A stretch of 64,000 nucleotides of DNA from Mucilaginibacter psychrotolerans. GTDB lineage: Bacteria > Bacteroidota > Bacteroidia > Sphingobacteriales > Sphingobacteriaceae. Each line of letters starts with the position of its first letter. Positions within the stretch are counted from its first letter, which is position 1. The stretch spans positions 62,001 to 126,000 of the forward strand of contig NZ_SOZE01000014.1 in assembly GCF_004519315.1 (NCBI RefSeq), given 5' to 3'. This document shows positions 63,673 to 64,000 of this stretch, one piece after another. The notes below the pieces were generated by a model. It was not told where the DNA came from, did not search any database, and saw only the letters and a program-made list of their open reading frames with translations. The position numbers were made by a program, and so were the translations under genes.

Positions 63673-64000
63673 ATGGGCATACCCTTTGAAGATTTTAATT
63701 TTAACCGGCAGATATTGAACGCTATTGCCGATGCCGGTTATACCGAGGCTACGCCGATACAGGAAAAAGCCATCCCGCCGATACTGAACGGGCAGGATGT
63801 AATGGGCATTGCCCAAACGGGTACGGGCAAAACCGCAGCCTATGTGCTGCCGATACTCATGAAGCTGAAATACGCACAGGGTGATAGCCCGCGTGCACTC
63901 ATCGTATCGCCAACGCGAGAGTTGGCTATGCAGATAGAAGAGAATATCAAAGCCTTCGCCGCCAATACCGACCTAAGGGTTGTGGTACTTTACGGCGGCC
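63673..64000 (+). CDS. DEAD-box RNA helicase, N-terminal part, cut by the window edge
   Basis: The first 109 residues are present. They include the upstream aromatic and Q-motif region (MGIPFEDFNFNRQI, GYTEATPIQEKAIPPIL), motif I AQTGTGKTAAYVLPIL and motif Ia SPTRELAMQ, followed by VVVLYGG. This is the RhlE/CsdA-like subgroup of DEAD-box helicases, distinct from the DbpA-like one at 18843. Cold adaptation or ribosome assembly would be usual roles. The gene continues beyond the window. Confidence 0.9.
   Translation, partial: MGIPFEDFNFNRQILNAIADAGYTEATPIQEKAIPPILNGQDVMGIAQTGTGKTAAYVLPILMKLKYAQGDSPRALIVSPTRELAMQIEENIKAFAANTDLRVVVLYGG

Overview
The window looks like a chromosomal segment of a Bacteroidota bacterium, most likely family Sphingobacteriaceae (Mucilaginibacter/Pedobacter-like). 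The evidence is the many -7 promoter elements of the TAnnTTTG type, Bacteroidota protein families (FIST plus hybrid kinase, M56/BlaI pairs, GxGYxYP protein, DUF4199, BatA-type protein, the DDQVHFREPG type of dihydroorotase), MKK-type signal peptides ending in AQ, and moderate GC. No rRNA, tRNA, CRISPR, transposase, phage or conjugation gene was seen. Both edges cut genes: a membrane protein on the left and a DEAD-box helicase on the right.

Layout. 1-9.6 kb: arginine deiminase and argS back to back, a small lipoprotein, a hydroxyacyl-CoA dehydrogenase, an exported protein with a Crp-type regulator, a sterol-desaturase-like enzyme, and bioF-bioD. 10-14.6 kb: a four-gene operon (BatA-type membrane protein, a dihydroorotase homologue that has lost its metal ligands, an acidic protein, a DUF4199 membrane protein). 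14.7-24.5 kb: small proteins, a BlaI/M56 sensor pair with two visible operators, DinB-like protein, DbpA-like helicase, outer-membrane barrel, TetX-like monooxygenase with an AraC regulator, and a peptidase E. 24.6-35 kb: FIST protein with hybrid kinase, GxGYxYP protein, PhoH-like protein, TPR histidine kinase, class III cyclase. 35.4-43.2 kb: the sulfate-assimilation operon (sulfite reductase, cobA, a siroheme-synthase/TSUP fusion, cysH, cysD, cysN), all leftward. 43.5-53.5 kb: secreted protein, HscA-like chaperone, a large HExxH/propeller/barrel protein, cutC, glycosylasparaginase, WYL regulator. 53.7-61 kb: a planctomycete-style cytochrome cassette (DUF1549/DUF1553 protein, DUF1501 protein, propeller, cytochrome/LRR membrane protein). 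61.4-64 kb: the intact dihydroorotase, an outer-membrane barrel and the partial helicase.

The strongest new observation is in front of the sulfate-assimilation operon. A 24-residue leader peptide with adjacent Cys-Cys-Met codons is followed by an intrinsic terminator. The end of the leader ORF can pair with the terminator's first arm, so the layout fits classical ribosome-mediated attenuation sensing cysteine (or methionine).

The second is a set of intergenic sequences at a dozen or more places, built from short degenerate words repeated at a fixed step, often with the same words inverted nearby to form hairpins. The word differs between loci. The clearest is an indel-free array of 18 nine-base units at 9699-9860. 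Two further repeat classes are a ~220-bp element with terminal inverted repeats present twice (43.2 and 49.7 kb, with a shorter relative at 57.5 kb), and a ~240-bp MITE-like element at 61.1-61.4 kb.
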